Part shown: in pieces, positions 36,591-46,245 of the stretch
How positions within the stretch are numbered: position 1 is the stretch's first letter
Layout: each line of letters opens with the position of its first letter
Source of the DNA: Alkalibacterium sp034520745
GTDB lineage: Bacteria > Bacillota > Bacilli > Lactobacillales > Carnobacteriaceae_A
Assembly (NCBI GenBank): GCA_034520745.1
Contig: JAXHNF010000009.1
Location: 1 to 64,000 of the forward strand
Direction of reading: 5' to 3'
Length of the DNA: 64,000 nt
The notes under the pieces: generated by a model
Database searches by the model: none
The model's input: the letters and a program-made list of their open reading frames with translations, nothing else
What the model was told of the DNA's origin: nothing
Position numbers and translations under genes: made by a program

Positions 36591-37242
36591 ATGTATGACA
36601 GAAAATTATTGGAGCTGAATAGGGTGGGTTTCAGTGTGGACCAGGAAAAGATTCTGGATGGGGTGGATTTTTCCATCGAGAAGGGTGAGCGGATAACGAT
36701 CACCGGCCCTTCAGGCGGGGGAAAGAGCACGCTTTTAAAAATAATCGCCAGCATACTGACACCTACTGAAGGAAAGGTCCGTTATAAAGGGAAAGATCTT
36801 AATGAAATAGACCCCATCGATTACCGGAAAAAAGTCTCTTATTTTTTTCAGAATGCTACGTTATTCGATCAGACAGTAAGAGACAATCTTGCTTTTCCTT
36901 ATCAGATACGAGAAGAGGAATTTAATGAGAAAAAAGCGTCTCGATGCTGGAGCGGGTGAAACTGAATCGGTCATATCTGGATAAAGCAGTCAAGGATTTG
37001 TCCGGCGGTGAAAAGCAACGCGTGGCTTTAGTCAGGAATCTGCTTTATAAGCCTGAAGTGATTTTGCTGGATGAGGTGACAAGCTCGCTGGATGCAGCCA
37101 ACAAGGATATCATCTATACCATACTGGATGAGCTGAATGAAAAGAACAGATGACCATTCTTTCCGTCACCCATGATGAAAGAGGAATCCAGCAGGCTGAC
37201 CGCATCATCCGCATCATTGACGGAAAGGTGGCGGAGAAATAA
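36591..37242 (+). CDS. ABC transporter ATP-binding protein, FetA-like (two frameshifts)
   Basis: About 217 residues. Walker A GPSGGGKST, signature LSGGEKQRVAL, Walker B EVILLDEVTSS and the switch His in SVTHDERG are all visible, but in three reading frames: breaks near 36940 and 37150, both consistent with one missing base. It overlaps the permease gene by one base (TAATG). FetAB (YbbL-YbbM) exports iron or helps under peroxide stress in Escherichia coli; the same role is only inferred here. Confidence 0.87.
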
Positions 37243-38006
37243 TGGAAAACAGCCTGGAAATCAATAACTTGTCCCTGGTTTTATCTACGGGACTATTGTT
37301 CATTGCCATATTTGTCAATTACAAGGAAAAACTGGATCTGGGTAATGATATATTCATTGCAGGTGTAAGAGCTGTCATCCAGCTGTTTATCATCGGTTAT
37401 GTATTGAAGTATATCATTGAGGTAGAGAACTCCGTCGTCACACTGGCCATGGTCCTGTTTATTGTCTTCAATGCCGGTTTTAACGCGCATAAACGAAGCG
37501 AAGGGATCGCCAACTCACTTGTTATTTCACTGACAGCTATCGGTGTCGGGACAGCGATCACTTTAGTGACCCTCATTTTCTCCGGGGCGATAGACTGGGT
37601 CCCGTCTCAAGTCGTACCCATTACCGGAATGATCGCCAGTAATGCTATGGTTGCCATAGGCCTGACCTACCAGGCGCTGTACAGCAAGTTTACGGATCAG
37701 AGGCAGCAGGTGCTGGAGAAGCTGGCCTTAGGAGCTAATGAAAAGCAGGCATCAATGAGCATCATCAGAGAAAGTGTCAAGACGGGGATGAGTCCATCGA
37801 TCGACAGTACCAAAACAGTGGGTCTCGTCAGTCTTCCGGGGATGATGTCCGGTCTGATTTTTGCAGGTGTCGATCCGACTGAAGCGATAAGGTATCAGAT
37901 CGTTGTCATGTTTATGATCATCGCTGTGACAAGCATTGCAAGCTTTATTGCCAGCTATCTGGCATACCGTGAATTCTATAATGACAGGAATCAATTGATT
38001 ATTTAA
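37242..38006 (+). CDS. ABC transporter permease, FetB-like
   Basis: 254 residues with about seven helices. Contains the UPF0014/FetB signature: GMIASNAMVAIGLTYQ, then LALGANEKQAS and the loop TKTVGLVSLPGMMSGLIFAGVDP. Partner of the upstream ATP-binding gene. The frame is intact, in contrast to the ATPase gene. A terminator follows. Confidence 0.9.
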   Translation: MENSLEINNLSLVLSTGLLFIAIFVNYKEKLDLGNDIFIAGVRAVIQLFIIGYVLKYIIEVENSVVTLAMVLFIVFNAGFNAHKRSEGIANSLVISLTAIGVGTAITLVTLIFSGAIDWVPSQVVPITGMIASNAMVAIGLTYQALYSKFTDQRQQVLEKLALGANEKQASMSIIRESVKTGMSPSIDSTKTVGLVSLPGMMSGLIFAGVDPTEAIRYQIVVMFMIIAVTSIASFIASYLAYREFYNDRNQLII

Positions 38007-38010
38007 TAAA

Positions 38011-38052
38011 TAATAAGCCTCTTACTGCCATCGTGGCAGAAGAGGCTTATTA
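38011..38052 (+). terminator. Terminator of the fetAB-like operon
   Basis: AATAAGCCTCT pairs with AGAGGCTTATT, with an inner CTGCCA/TGGCAG stem and a 3-nt loop. Confidence 0.85.
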
Positions 38053-38272
38053 TATTACACTGTTACAGAATACACTATTTCTGTCATGCTTATGTAAAAA
38101 TAGAACAAATATAATACAAACCAACTAAAACGGAGTGACAAAACGACTTAACCTCTTTTCTTTTCGATAGGACGTGGTAAGATGCTTACAGTTGCAAAGG
38201 AAAACTGTTGCACGAGCAAAACCGTCGTCTAGAATTTAACCGATCGAAAGATATGAAAAGGGGAATAATTTA

Positions 38273-39587
38273 ATGACTATTCAAAAAAACACATGGCTTA
38301 AAGCAGGATTGACATTATCTGCAGCCGGATTATTTTTAATGACCAGCGATTCAGAAGCGAGTGCGAGCCAAAGCTGGGTACCGAGAACGGTTCTGGAAAT
38401 CGAAAAGGATATCAATCATGCAAAAGAGGCTATGAACAGCAACCAGCCACTGGAGTATACTGTCAAGTGGGGAGACACACTTTGGGGCGTATCTCAGGCG
38501 ACTGAAATTTCTGTTGATAAGCTTGCGAAAGTCAATGAAATCGATAACCATAACGTCATCATTGCTGGATCTACTGTTTATATCACCAAGGATTTGTCTG
38601 TTGTTTCTGTTCAAAATGAAGAAGAAGTCGTCAGTTATGACGTTTCTGAAGATGAAGTAAAAGAAACCGAGACACCCAAAGAAGTAGAAGAAGCTAAAGA
38701 AGATAAGCAAGAAGAAGAAGTCAGCCGCTCAGGCCGCAGCGGAGCAGAAAGCTGAAGAAGAAGCCGCCGCTCAAGCTGCAGCAGATCAGAAAGCTGAAGA
38801 AGAAGCCGCTGCTCAAGCCGCAGCGGAGCAGAAAGCTGAAGAAGAAGCCGCCGCTCAGGCCGCAGCGGAGCAACAAGCTGAAGAAGAAGCCGCCGCTCAG
38901 GCCGCAGCGGAGCAACAAGCTGAAGAAGAAGCAGCTGCCCAAGCCGCAGCGGATCAGAAAGCTGAAGAAGAAGCCGCCGCTCAAGCCGCAGCGGAGCAAC
39001 AAGCTGAAGAAGAAGCCGCCGCTCAAGCCGTAGCCGAGCAGCAAGCTGAAGAAGAAGCAGCTGCTCAAGCCGCAGCGGAGCAACAAGCTGAAGAAGAAGC
39101 AGCAGCCCAGGCCGCAGCGGATCAGAAAGCTGAAGAAGAAGCAGCCGTTCAAGCCGCAGCGGATCAGAAAGCTGAAGAAGAAGCAGCAGCCCAAGCCGCA
39201 GCGGATCAGAAAGCTGAAGAAGAAGCAGCTGCCCAGGCCGCAGAAACTAAAACCGCAACATCTTCAAATACAGCAACCCAATCAGCTTCACAAGAAGAGT
39301 CCGGACAGTGGATGTCAGTTGAAGCAACAGCCTATTCTAGAAATCAGCCAGTTTTGAGTAATTTCACATACACTGGAATCGATCTTAGAAAAAACTCCCG
39401 CGTCATTGCAGTTGACCCGAATGTTATCCCATTAGGATCAAGAGTGTTTATACCTGGATATGGTGAATATCTCGCAGGTGATACTGGCGGAGCAATCAAA
39501 GGCAGCCGTATCGATCTTCACATGGAAACTGTAGAAGCCGCATTGCAATTCGGACGTCGTCAACTCGATATCAAAATTTTAGATTAA
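38273..39587 (+). CDS. Secreted LysM and 3D-domain wall protein with 14-residue repeats (one frameshift)
   Basis: About 437 residues. Signal peptide (LKAGLTLSAAGLFLMTSDSEASA), one LysM domain (YTVKWGDTLWGVSQ to VYITKD, about residues 62-105), an acidic linker, 12 tandem copies of a 14-residue Ala/Glu/Gln unit, then a C-terminal 3D domain with its three Asp (AVDP, AGDTGG, RIDLHM). The frame breaks at 38721, where removing one T gives EEEAAAQ and continues to the end. Likely a wall-bound lytic or stretch-sensing protein of the Rpf/YabE-like 3D class; the substrate is not shown. Confidence 0.88.
38724..39240 (+). repeat. 42-bp coding tandem repeat (12 units)
   Basis: Units of 42 bp with consensus residues AEEEAAAQAAAEQK (E or D at position 12, K or Q at 14). 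The starts of the GCTGAAGAAGAAGC core recur every about 42 bp from 38751 to 39211. Synonymous differences (GCC/GCA/GCT) show that the repeats are not fresh copies. The predicted chain is a long charged helix that could act as a spacer. Confidence 0.92.
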
Positions 39588-39602
39588 TAATAAAAAATCC
39601 GG

Positions 39603-39636
39603 AAAAGTCACAGGGTATATACCTTGTGACTTTTTT
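39603..39636 (+). terminator. Terminator of the LysM/3D gene
   Basis: AAAAGTCACAGG pairs with CCTTGTGACTTTT (one G-T pair), followed by T residues. Confidence 0.85.
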
Positions 39637-39985
39637 CAGTCTTTTTATAATCAATTGTAACAGTTTTCACAGCATAGACATAATAGTGACAGAATTGTAA
39701 AAGCGTTATCTTTCAAATAAAAATCCGTTCATGGTAGGGTAAGTATAGATAAAAGATACCCTCTTCTTTTGATCTTTACAATGACATTTAGTCCTGTTTT
39801 GGTTAAAAGTGTTATATTGCCCAGTGGAGGCAGAGGGAACATGCTGGAAGAGATTCATGAAATGTGAACGCATATTTCGAATTGTAAGACGAGGGTGGTA
39901 TTGACGACGCAATCGATAAAAATACCGATGACGACGTAGACGAATGATAACTATAATCAAACTATTAATAAGGGAGGCTGTTATG
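39637..39985 (+). other. Leader region before the small lipoprotein genes
   Basis: No confirmed gene. A TGTTATATT extended -10 lies at 39810-39818. At 39888-39947 a short frame reads DEGGIDDAIDKNTDDDVDE and stop, acidic like the two lipoproteins downstream, but it is preceded by a stop and no lipobox is found. It may be the tail of a decayed or misread third copy. Confidence 0.35.
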
Positions 39986-40156
39986 ATGAAAAAATCAATT
40001 AAACTACTGGCATTGGCAATGACCGGCGGCATGCTCTTAATCGGTTGCGGAGACGTTGAGGAGATTGACAACGATCTGCCGGATGTCGAGGAAACAGAAG
40101 ATGATTTGATGAATGATGATTTATTAGATGAAGAAATGGACGAAGATGTAGAATAA
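39986..40156 (+). CDS. Small acidic lipoprotein, copy 1
   Basis: 56 residues. Basic start MKKSIKLLALAM, hydrophobic core and lipobox LLIGCGD; after the cysteine the chain is almost only Asp, Glu, Leu, Asn and Met (DVEEIDNDLPDVEETEDD...). AGGGAGG lies 8 nt upstream of the ATG at 39986 (an ATG 3 nt earlier is also possible). Expected to be a membrane-anchored acidic peptide about 35 residues long when mature. Function unknown. Confidence 0.82.
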   Translation: MKKSIKLLALAMTGGMLLIGCGDVEEIDNDLPDVEETEDDLMNDDLLDEEMDEDVE

Positions 40157-40190
40157 CTTTAAATTTAAAAATCAAAAAGGGGAGATCAAG

Positions 40191-40358
40191 ATGAAAAAAT
40201 TAACTAAACTATTGGCCTTGATGATGACGGGCGGCATGCTCTTAGTCGGCTGTGGGGACGTTGAAGATGTCGATGAGAACGACCTGCCTGAAGTCGAAGA
40301 TCCATTTGAAGAAGATTTAGAAGAAGATCTTGAATTAGATGAGGAAACCGATGAATAA
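40191..40358 (+). CDS. Small acidic lipoprotein, copy 2
   Basis: 55 residues, a close relative of copy 1 placed 34 bp downstream: MKKLTKLLALMMTGGMLLVG then Cys, with the same GDVE start after the lipobox and an acidic tail rich in Asp, Glu and Leu. Own ribosome site AGGGGAG. The signal region and first mature residues are nearly identical to copy 1 and the tails differ, so this is a tandem duplication. Function unknown. Confidence 0.82.
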   Translation: MKKLTKLLALMMTGGMLLVGCGDVEDVDENDLPEVEDPFEEDLEEDLELDEETDE

Positions 40359-40411
40359 GCACAGTAATATCAGTCAATTAAAAAGAACTAAAATAGAATC
40401 GATGTAAACAG

Positions 40412-40449
40412 AAAGAAGCACACCCTTTTTATGGGATGTGCTTCTTTTA
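40412..40449. terminator. Terminator between lipoprotein genes and alr
   Basis: AAAGAAGCACA (40412-40422) and TGTGCTTCTTT (40437-40447) pair; A and T runs on both sides suggest bidirectional use. Confidence 0.8.
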
Positions 40450-40454
40450 ATCTA

Positions 40455-41624
40455 TTAGTCCAAGAGCGCGTTGTGTCTGGCTTCAATCGCTTCGCCTTTG
40501 ATATACACCCGCGGAATACGTTTACCTATGCCGCATAATATTTCATAATGGAAACTGTCTGTCAATTCAGCCATTGTATAAATGCTGGGGTGATTCTCGC
40601 ATGGATCACCGATGAAAACGAGTTCTGTCTCTTCGTTGAATCCGGGAATATCACTTACATCCACCATCAGCTGATCCATACAGATACGCCCGACGATTGG
40701 TGCTTTGTGATTCTCAGTAGTGAGATGCCAGCGGTTGGACAGTTCTCTTGGAATACCATCAGCATAGCCGATCAGTATAGTTGCGACCGTTCTTTCTTCG
40801 GGAGTGGTGTACGTTCTTCCGTAACCGATCGACTGTCCTTTTTCCACCTGCTTGATATAAGCGGCGTGAGTGGACAGTTTCATTACCGGTTTCAGATCGA
40901 TTTTATCTTCCAAAGATTTGTCAGGATGATAGCCGAATAAAGAAATGCCTGTTCGAACCATGTCCAGGTGATACTCAGGATACAAGAGAGCTGCTGCCGT
41001 ATTGCTGCAGTGGACCAGGTCGAAATGAACATCCTGTTCTTTAAGGTACTCTACGATATCGATGAAGAAGTTGAACTGATATTTCGTATATGTGGGATTT
41101 TCAGTATTTTCGGCTTCAGCAAAGTGTGTAAAGATCCCTTCGAAGATGACCCAATCCGAAGCCATGATCTGGCTTAACTCAAGTGCGTGATCTTTGGAAC
41201 GGACACCGATCCTTCCCATTCCGGAATCCACTTTCAAGTGGATCCTGGCTTTTTTCTGCAGTTTTTCAGCATGATATTTTACCTTTTCGGCCAATTCATT
41301 TGAAAAGACGGTAATGGATATATTGTTTTTTATGGCAACCGGTATCGTGTCAGGTTCGATAGGACTCAGTAGCTGGATCGGGCTTTTAACTCCCGCTTCC
41401 CTGAGTTCCATGGCTTCATCCAATACGGCAACTGCGAGAAAGTCGATGTCCTGATTTTCCAGGTGTTTTCCTACTTCCACCGCACCATGTCCGTAAGCAT
41501 CGGCTTTGATTACCCCCATGAATTTGGTTCCCGGGGATAAATGTTTTTTCATCTGATTATAATTATAAGTGATTTTGTCTAAGTCGATCGTTGCGCGAGT
41601 GTAGCGGTAACTACCATAATGCAC
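40455..41624 (-). CDS. alr: Alanine racemase
   Basis: 389 residues. Makes D-alanine for peptidoglycan. The PLP Lys is in VIKADAYGHG (about residue 40) and the catalytic Tyr region in GYGRTYTTPEE. The start is taken as GTG at 41624, 9 nt behind AAAGGAG; a TTG at 41630 is too close to that site. It stands alone, convergent with the lipoprotein genes. The acpS gene often found beside it is absent here. Confidence 0.95.
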   Translation of the reverse strand: MHYGSYRYTRATIDLDKITYNYNQMKKHLSPGTKFMGVIKADAYGHGAVEVGKHLENQDIDFLAVAVLDEAMELREAGVKSPIQLLSPIEPDTIPVAIKNNISITVFSNELAEKVKYHAEKLQKKARIHLKVDSGMGRIGVRSKDHALELSQIMASDWVIFEGIFTHFAEAENTENPTYTKYQFNFFIDIVEYLKEQDVHFDLVHCSNTAAALLYPEYHLDMVRTGISLFGYHPDKSLEDKIDLKPVMKLSTHAAYIKQVEKGQSIGYGRTYTTPEERTVATILIGYADGIPRELSNRWHLTTENHKAPIVGRICMDQLMVDVSDIPGFNEETELVFIGDPCENHPSIYTMAELTDSFHYEILCGIGKRIPRVYIKGEAIEARHNALLD

Positions 41625-41817
41625 GTTCAAGCACTCCTTTCAGTTACTCATTATTTTAACATGAATCCTGTGTGATATTGAAGATTCACTGTAAATTTTA
41701 AGATTCTAATCGAGGAGGTAATTTAATAATCAAGTAGTCGATTATGAATGAAATGACACCTTGTCATTTCAACCTATTTTGATAAAATAGATGTAGTGAT
41801 TAAAGGGAGATGTTAAT

Positions 41818-43158
41818 ATGATGAAAATAACGAAAGAAACACTGGATACATATAAAAACAGATACGATCAGAACGCAGCGAATAAAGTTGTACAGAATGC
41901 GATTGCCAAAGTCGGGATCAATAAATCTTCTGCTGACAACAATATGACCCGTCGTCATAATTTTGTTTTCTCTCATGAAACAGAAAAGGGAGAGATAACG
42001 AATCAGAAATCAAGCGGACGCTGCTGGATGTTTGCGGCACTGAATACGGCCCGTGTCGATACGATGAAGAAACTGAACGTGAAGACTTTTGAGTTTTCTC
42101 AAAATTATACCCTGTTTTGGGACAAGCTCGAGAAATCTAATTATTTTCTGGACAGTATGATCGAAACCGCGGATGAACCGCTAAACTCAAGGCTAGTCCA
42201 GCATCTGCTGACGGATCCTGTACAGGACGGAGGACAGTGGGACATGTTTTCAGGCATTCTAGAAAAATACGGAGCAGTCCCCAAATCCGCCATGCCCGAA
42301 ACGTATCACTCTTCCAACACGAGAGAGCTTAATCAGCTGCTTACAGCAAAACTGAGAGACTTTGCCGCAAAACTGAGAGTGAGCTATACAAATGGTAAAA
42401 CGAAAGAAGAGCTTGTTGAACAGAAAGACGGGTACCTGTACTTTGTTTATTCACTGCTGGTCAAGACGTTAGGAGAAGTGCCGGAAACATTCACTTATGA
42501 ATACCGGGACAAAGATGAATCCTTCCACCGCATCAGCGATATCACTCCACAGGATTTCTTTGAAAAATATGTGGAATGGGATCTGGAAGAGCGCATCAGT
42601 CTGATCAATGCCCCGACAGAAGATAAGCCTTTTGGCAAAGCCTATACGGTTAAATATCTGGGAACAATCAAAGAAGCCAAGCCGATAAATTATGTCAACG
42701 CGCCTATAGAAGCATTAAAAGAAGCTGCTGTGAAATCGATCAAAGACGGCGAACCCGTATGGTTTGGCTGTGATGTAGGCAAGATGCTGGACCGCGAGGC
42801 CGGTATCATGGATGACAGAGCGTATGACTATGAAGCAACGTTAGGCGAGCCTGTTGAACTGACAAAGGCTCAGCGGCTGGATTATGGAGAAAGTCTGCTG
42901 ACTCATGCGATGGTGTTTGTCGGTGTCGACCTGGATGATGAAGGAAATCCGATCAAATGGAAAGTTGAAAACAGCTGGGGAGATAAAAATGGTGATAAAG
43001 GCTTGTATTCAATGACCGACAAGTGGTTTGAAGAATATAATTATCAGGTGGCCGTTAAACGTAAATATATCGATGAAAAATGGCTTAAAGCGCTGGAAGA
43101 ACCTGTGGTGGAACTGGAACCGTGGGATCCAATGGGGGCTTTGGCTAGGGTCAAGTAA
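41818..43158 (+). CDS. pepC: Aminopeptidase C (bleomycin hydrolase family)
   Basis: 446 residues, the usual length. Papain-like peptidase C1B: Cys in SSGRCWMFAAL (about residue 69), His in THAMVFVGVD and Asn in VENSWGD. Releases N-terminal amino acids from peptides in the cytoplasm, typical of lactic acid bacteria. The C-terminus (EPWDPMGALARVK) shows the family tail that lies in the active-site channel. GGGAG lies 8 nt before the ATG. Confidence 0.96.
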   Translation: MMKITKETLDTYKNRYDQNAANKVVQNAIAKVGINKSSADNNMTRRHNFVFSHETEKGEITNQKSSGRCWMFAALNTARVDTMKKLNVKTFEFSQNYTLFWDKLEKSNYFLDSMIETADEPLNSRLVQHLLTDPVQDGGQWDMFSGILEKYGAVPKSAMPETYHSSNTRELNQLLTAKLRDFAAKLRVSYTNGKTKEELVEQKDGYLYFVYSLLVKTLGEVPETFTYEYRDKDESFHRISDITPQDFFEKYVEWDLEERISLINAPTEDKPFGKAYTVKYLGTIKEAKPINYVNAPIEALKEAAVKSIKDGEPVWFGCDVGKMLDREAGIMDDRAYDYEATLGEPVELTKAQRLDYGESLLTHAMVFVGVDLDDEGNPIKWKVENSWGDKNGDKGLYSMTDKWFEEYNYQVAVKRKYIDEKWLKALEEPVVELEPWDPMGALARVK

Positions 43159-43236
43159 ACATCGAATTTAATTGGCATTACTCGGACCTGAATAAATCTG
43201 AGCATGCCGAACGAACAGAAGGTAAATATAAATAAA

Positions 43237-43281
43237 AGGGAAGAGGCTGGGGCTAATTAGTCCTAGTCTCTTCCCTGTTTT
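43237..43281. terminator. Bidirectional terminator after pepC
   Basis: AGGGAAGAG (43237-43245) pairs with CTCTTCCCT (43268-43276), with U runs on both strands. It serves pepC and the convergent membrane protein gene. Confidence 0.85.
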
Positions 43282-43556
43282 TATTGCATCATTCTTAGAG
43301 CCAGGAGAATGGACGAGCTCAGGGTACCGCCGATAAGAAAGTACATGATCATCTGAATGAGGGTAAACCACCTGGTGTTTTCTGATGAATTCTCTTCATC
43401 AGCTAATTTTGCTGAATAGATGAAATAACCGATACCTACGCCTATCCCTAGTATTGGCAGCATGCTCTGCATGTTGTATGGGCGAATGTACCCAAAAAAA
43501 AGCCCGGTGATAAATCCGATGAGCTGAAGTATTCTTCGTTTCTTTTTCTGAGACAT
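43281..43556 (-). CDS. Small membrane protein of unknown function
   Basis: 91 residues with three hydrophobic segments (LIGFITGLFFGYI, PILGIGVGIGYFIY, LIQMIMYFLIGGTLSSSILLAL). The start at 43556 follows GGAGGGG; 10 in-frame codons upstream lack a better site. I do not recognise the family. It lies 70 bp downstream of the AbgT gene on the same strand and could share its transcript. Confidence 0.7.
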   Translation of the reverse strand: MSQKKKRRILQLIGFITGLFFGYIRPYNMQSMLPILGIGVGIGYFIYSAKLADEENSSENTRWFTLIQMIMYFLIGGTLSSSILLALRMMQ

Positions 43557-43626
43557 GATTGAACCCCTCCGATATAAAAAAGACATGTTCTCAATATTGA
43601 GAACATGTCATCTTCAATTTAATTTA

Positions 43627-45160
43627 TTATACTATGATTTGTGCGCCAGGACCTAATGGTAAGCCTATGACGTACCAGATGATCAAGAGTAATGTCCAGG
43701 TGATCAGGAATGCAATACTGTATGAAAGCATTGTTGAAATGATCGTACCCAGTCCGCTCTTTTCATCGTAACGTTTAGCAAATACAAGGATCATTGCGAA
43801 ATAACTCATCAGTGGTGAAATGATGTTTGTTGATGAGTCAGCGATACGGTAAGCCATCAATGTCATTTCAGGTGCAATGTTTACTTCGTACAGCATTGGA
43901 GCAAAGACTGGAGCCATGATAGCCCATTTTGCTGAAGCTGACCCGATAAACAAGTTAATGAACGCCGTAACGATAATGAAGGCTAAGATAAGTGGAAGAC
44001 CAACAAATCCGATTGCTTCAAGGAATTCTGCTCCGCTTACAGCCAGGATCAATCCCAGGTTAGTGTAAGAGAAGTAATTGATGAACTGAGCAGCAAAGAA
44101 AGCAAGGACCAGGTAGCCACCCATTGAACTCATGGACTCAGACATACCTTTAACCAAGTCATGTGAGGTCTGGATCTTGCCTGTTGTTTTACCGTAGAAG
44201 TAACCTGGTACGGCAAACAGCAGCAAGATCATGAAGAGCAGACCGTTTCTCAAGAAGTTGTCTAGTGTCATAACACCTTCATCGTTGAGCGCTCTTAACG
44301 CACCGTTTTCCGGAACCATCAGGAAGGCCATTATACCTAAGAAAACAAGTAAAGCGATCAGTGCATTACGCATCCCTTTGTTTTCCAGATCTGTAATGGG
44401 TTCATCATTCGGCTTGTAGCTTCCGTCATATTCACCCAGTCTCGGTTCGACGATTTTTTCGGTCACGATGGCCCCCACAGCTGTAAGTATAAATGTAGAG
44501 ACGATCATGAAGTACCAGTTAGCTGTAACAGCTACGTCATAGTTGATACCGCCTGAAGTCAGAGCTTCATTTGTAATACCAACGAGTAGTGCATCTGTTG
44601 GACCGAAAATCAGGTTAGCTGAGAATCCGGCAGATACCCCGGCGAAGGCCGCAGCCAGACCGGCAATCGGATGACGTCCGGCACCTGCAAAGATAATAGC
44701 TCCTAATGGAATAACAACAACGTAACCGGCATCGGATGCGATATTAGAAATAATACCGGCAAAGACCACAGAAGCAGTCAGCAGTCCGGTTGGAACGTTT
44801 CTGCAGAAGTTTTTTAAGGGCGCTTGAGATCAGACCTGACCATTCAGCGACACCTACACCGAGCATAGCAACAAGTACTGTTCCTAAAGGTGCGAAGCCT
44901 GTGAAGTTACCGACCGCACTGTTGAAAATATGGGCAAGGCCATCACCTGACATCAATGAAACGGCTTCGACTGTTACGAAGTCTCCTTCGCTTGCGTTGA
45001 AATATTCTACTGGCGCTCCAAAACGGGCGGCAAGTTCGGATACCACGATGATAGCGAGAGCTAGTATAATGAATATAATAACTGGATGAGGTAAAGCATT
45101 ACCTACACGCTCGATAAAACCGAGAAATCCTTTGTTTGAATTCTTTTCAGAATCACTCAT
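43627..45160 (-). CDS. AbgT family transporter (one frameshift near 44808)
   Basis: About 510 residues, eleven or more helices. Contains AbgT family stretches: LPHPVIIFIILALAIIV, SGLISSALKNF, ASDAGYVVVIPLGAIIFAGAGRHP, NLIFGPTDALL and RIADSSTNIISPLMSYFAMIL. The frame breaks in a run of six A near 44808; removing one A gives ALKNFCRNVPTGLLTASVVFAGI without a gap. Family members import p-aminobenzoyl-glutamate or export sulfa drugs; which applies is unknown. Ribosome site AAGGAGG. Confidence 0.92.
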
Positions 45161-45426
45161 TTTATTTCCTCCTTATATTTTAAATGAAATTAAGTTCTAA
45201 TCTTACAAATCATATTAATGAGGGAATCATAAGTAAGATTAAAATTTAGCTCCACTTCTTATTGTACTATAAATTCTATTCTAATACAAAACACATGATA
45301 TTATCAATAGAATATAACTAATTATTATTGAAAAGTGTAAAAAAATATGGTTCTGTAACATTTCTCCTGACCAATACGTCCTTTTGGAAGCTATAAGTGT
45401 AAAAAAAAAACGAAGTATAATTAAAA
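45161..45426. other. Divergent intergenic region
   Basis: AT-rich region between the AbgT gene and the thioesterase gene. Apart from the promoter at 45427-45455 I see no gene, hairpin or repeat. Confidence 0.5.
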
Positions 45427-45455
45427 TTGTAAATATGGCCGATTCCTTTTATAAT
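45427..45455 (+). promoter_or_regulatory. Promoter of the thioesterase gene
   Basis: TTGTAA (45427-45432), a 17-bp spacer and TATAAT (45450-45455), about 30 bp before the start. Confidence 0.78.
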
Positions 45456-45485
45456 TTAGTCAGACAAATCAAAGGAGAAATGAAT

Positions 45486-46230
45486 GTGAACAATTCCTAT
45501 AAACAAAAGCTGAAGATTTCCTACTATATGTGTGACCGTACCCAGGATCTGACGCTGTCCATGCTGGTCAACTTGCTGCTGGATGTCTCAGAAAACCACT
45601 CGGCTCAGTTGGGTAGAGAAGAAGCGGTCATCAGAGAAATGGGATTCAGCTGGATCATACTGAGGTATGAGTTCAACGTGAACCGGATGCCCGAGGTATA
45701 AAGAAAATGTTGAGATTGAAACTTTTGCAACAGAGTACAACAAGCTGTTTACATATCGCGAGTTTATTGTTCGAGACAGTGAAGAGAATGAACTGGTAAA
45801 AGTCAGGACGACATTTGCACTGATGAAGAATGATGACCGAAAGATGGCCAGGATCCCTGACAAGGTCGTAGAACCTTACAAGGCTGTCTTCGCCAGGAGG
45901 ATACGTCGAGATCTGAAGCCGAACGCTCCAGATCCATCAGCAACTGCTGAAAAAGACTATATCGTACGCTATTTTGATATCGACGGAAACCAGCACGTCA
46001 ATAATTCCCGGTATATCGAATGGCTTCTCGATAGTCTGAACCCTTCTTTTTTATCGTCACATCAGCTGCATCATGGGATCATCACCTTTGACAAAGAAGT
46101 GAAGGAAGGCGATGAAGTGAGGAGCAAGGTTTCTGACCGAGTAGATGACGGAGACATTTACACAGATCACCAGATTCTCGTCGGTGAAACGGTCCATGCT
46201 TCAGCCAGCTTTAAATGGAAAACGAATTAG
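45486..46230 (+). CDS. Acyl-ACP thioesterase (FatA/FatB-like, one frameshift)
   Basis: About 248 residues, two hotdog domains. First half: KISYYMCDRTQDLTLSMLVNLLLDVSENHSAQLG; second half with VRYFDIDGNQHVNNSRYIEWLLDSL, the NxHxN-type catalytic region. The frame breaks at about 45698, where removing one G joins PEYKENVEIETF. The start is placed at GTG 45486, 8 nt behind AAAGGAG. It hydrolyses acyl-ACP; bacterial members release fatty acids, possibly for membrane tuning (inference). The scrR gene starts 16 bp downstream. Confidence 0.88.
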
Positions 46231-46245
46231 GAGGGGGCTACAGAT

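Noticed and set aside
38007..38272. c-di-AMP (ydaO-type) riboswitch before the LysM/3D gene
   Set aside because: Such wall-protein genes often have one, but I could not find its conserved core in the 265-bp leader.
38721..39194. Long minus-strand open frame with a repeated CGLSGGFFFSFLLR-like peptide
   Set aside because: It is the exact antisense of the 42-bp coding repeat of the LysM/3D gene; it lacks a ribosome site and its pattern is forced by the codons GCT GAA GAA GAA on the other strand.
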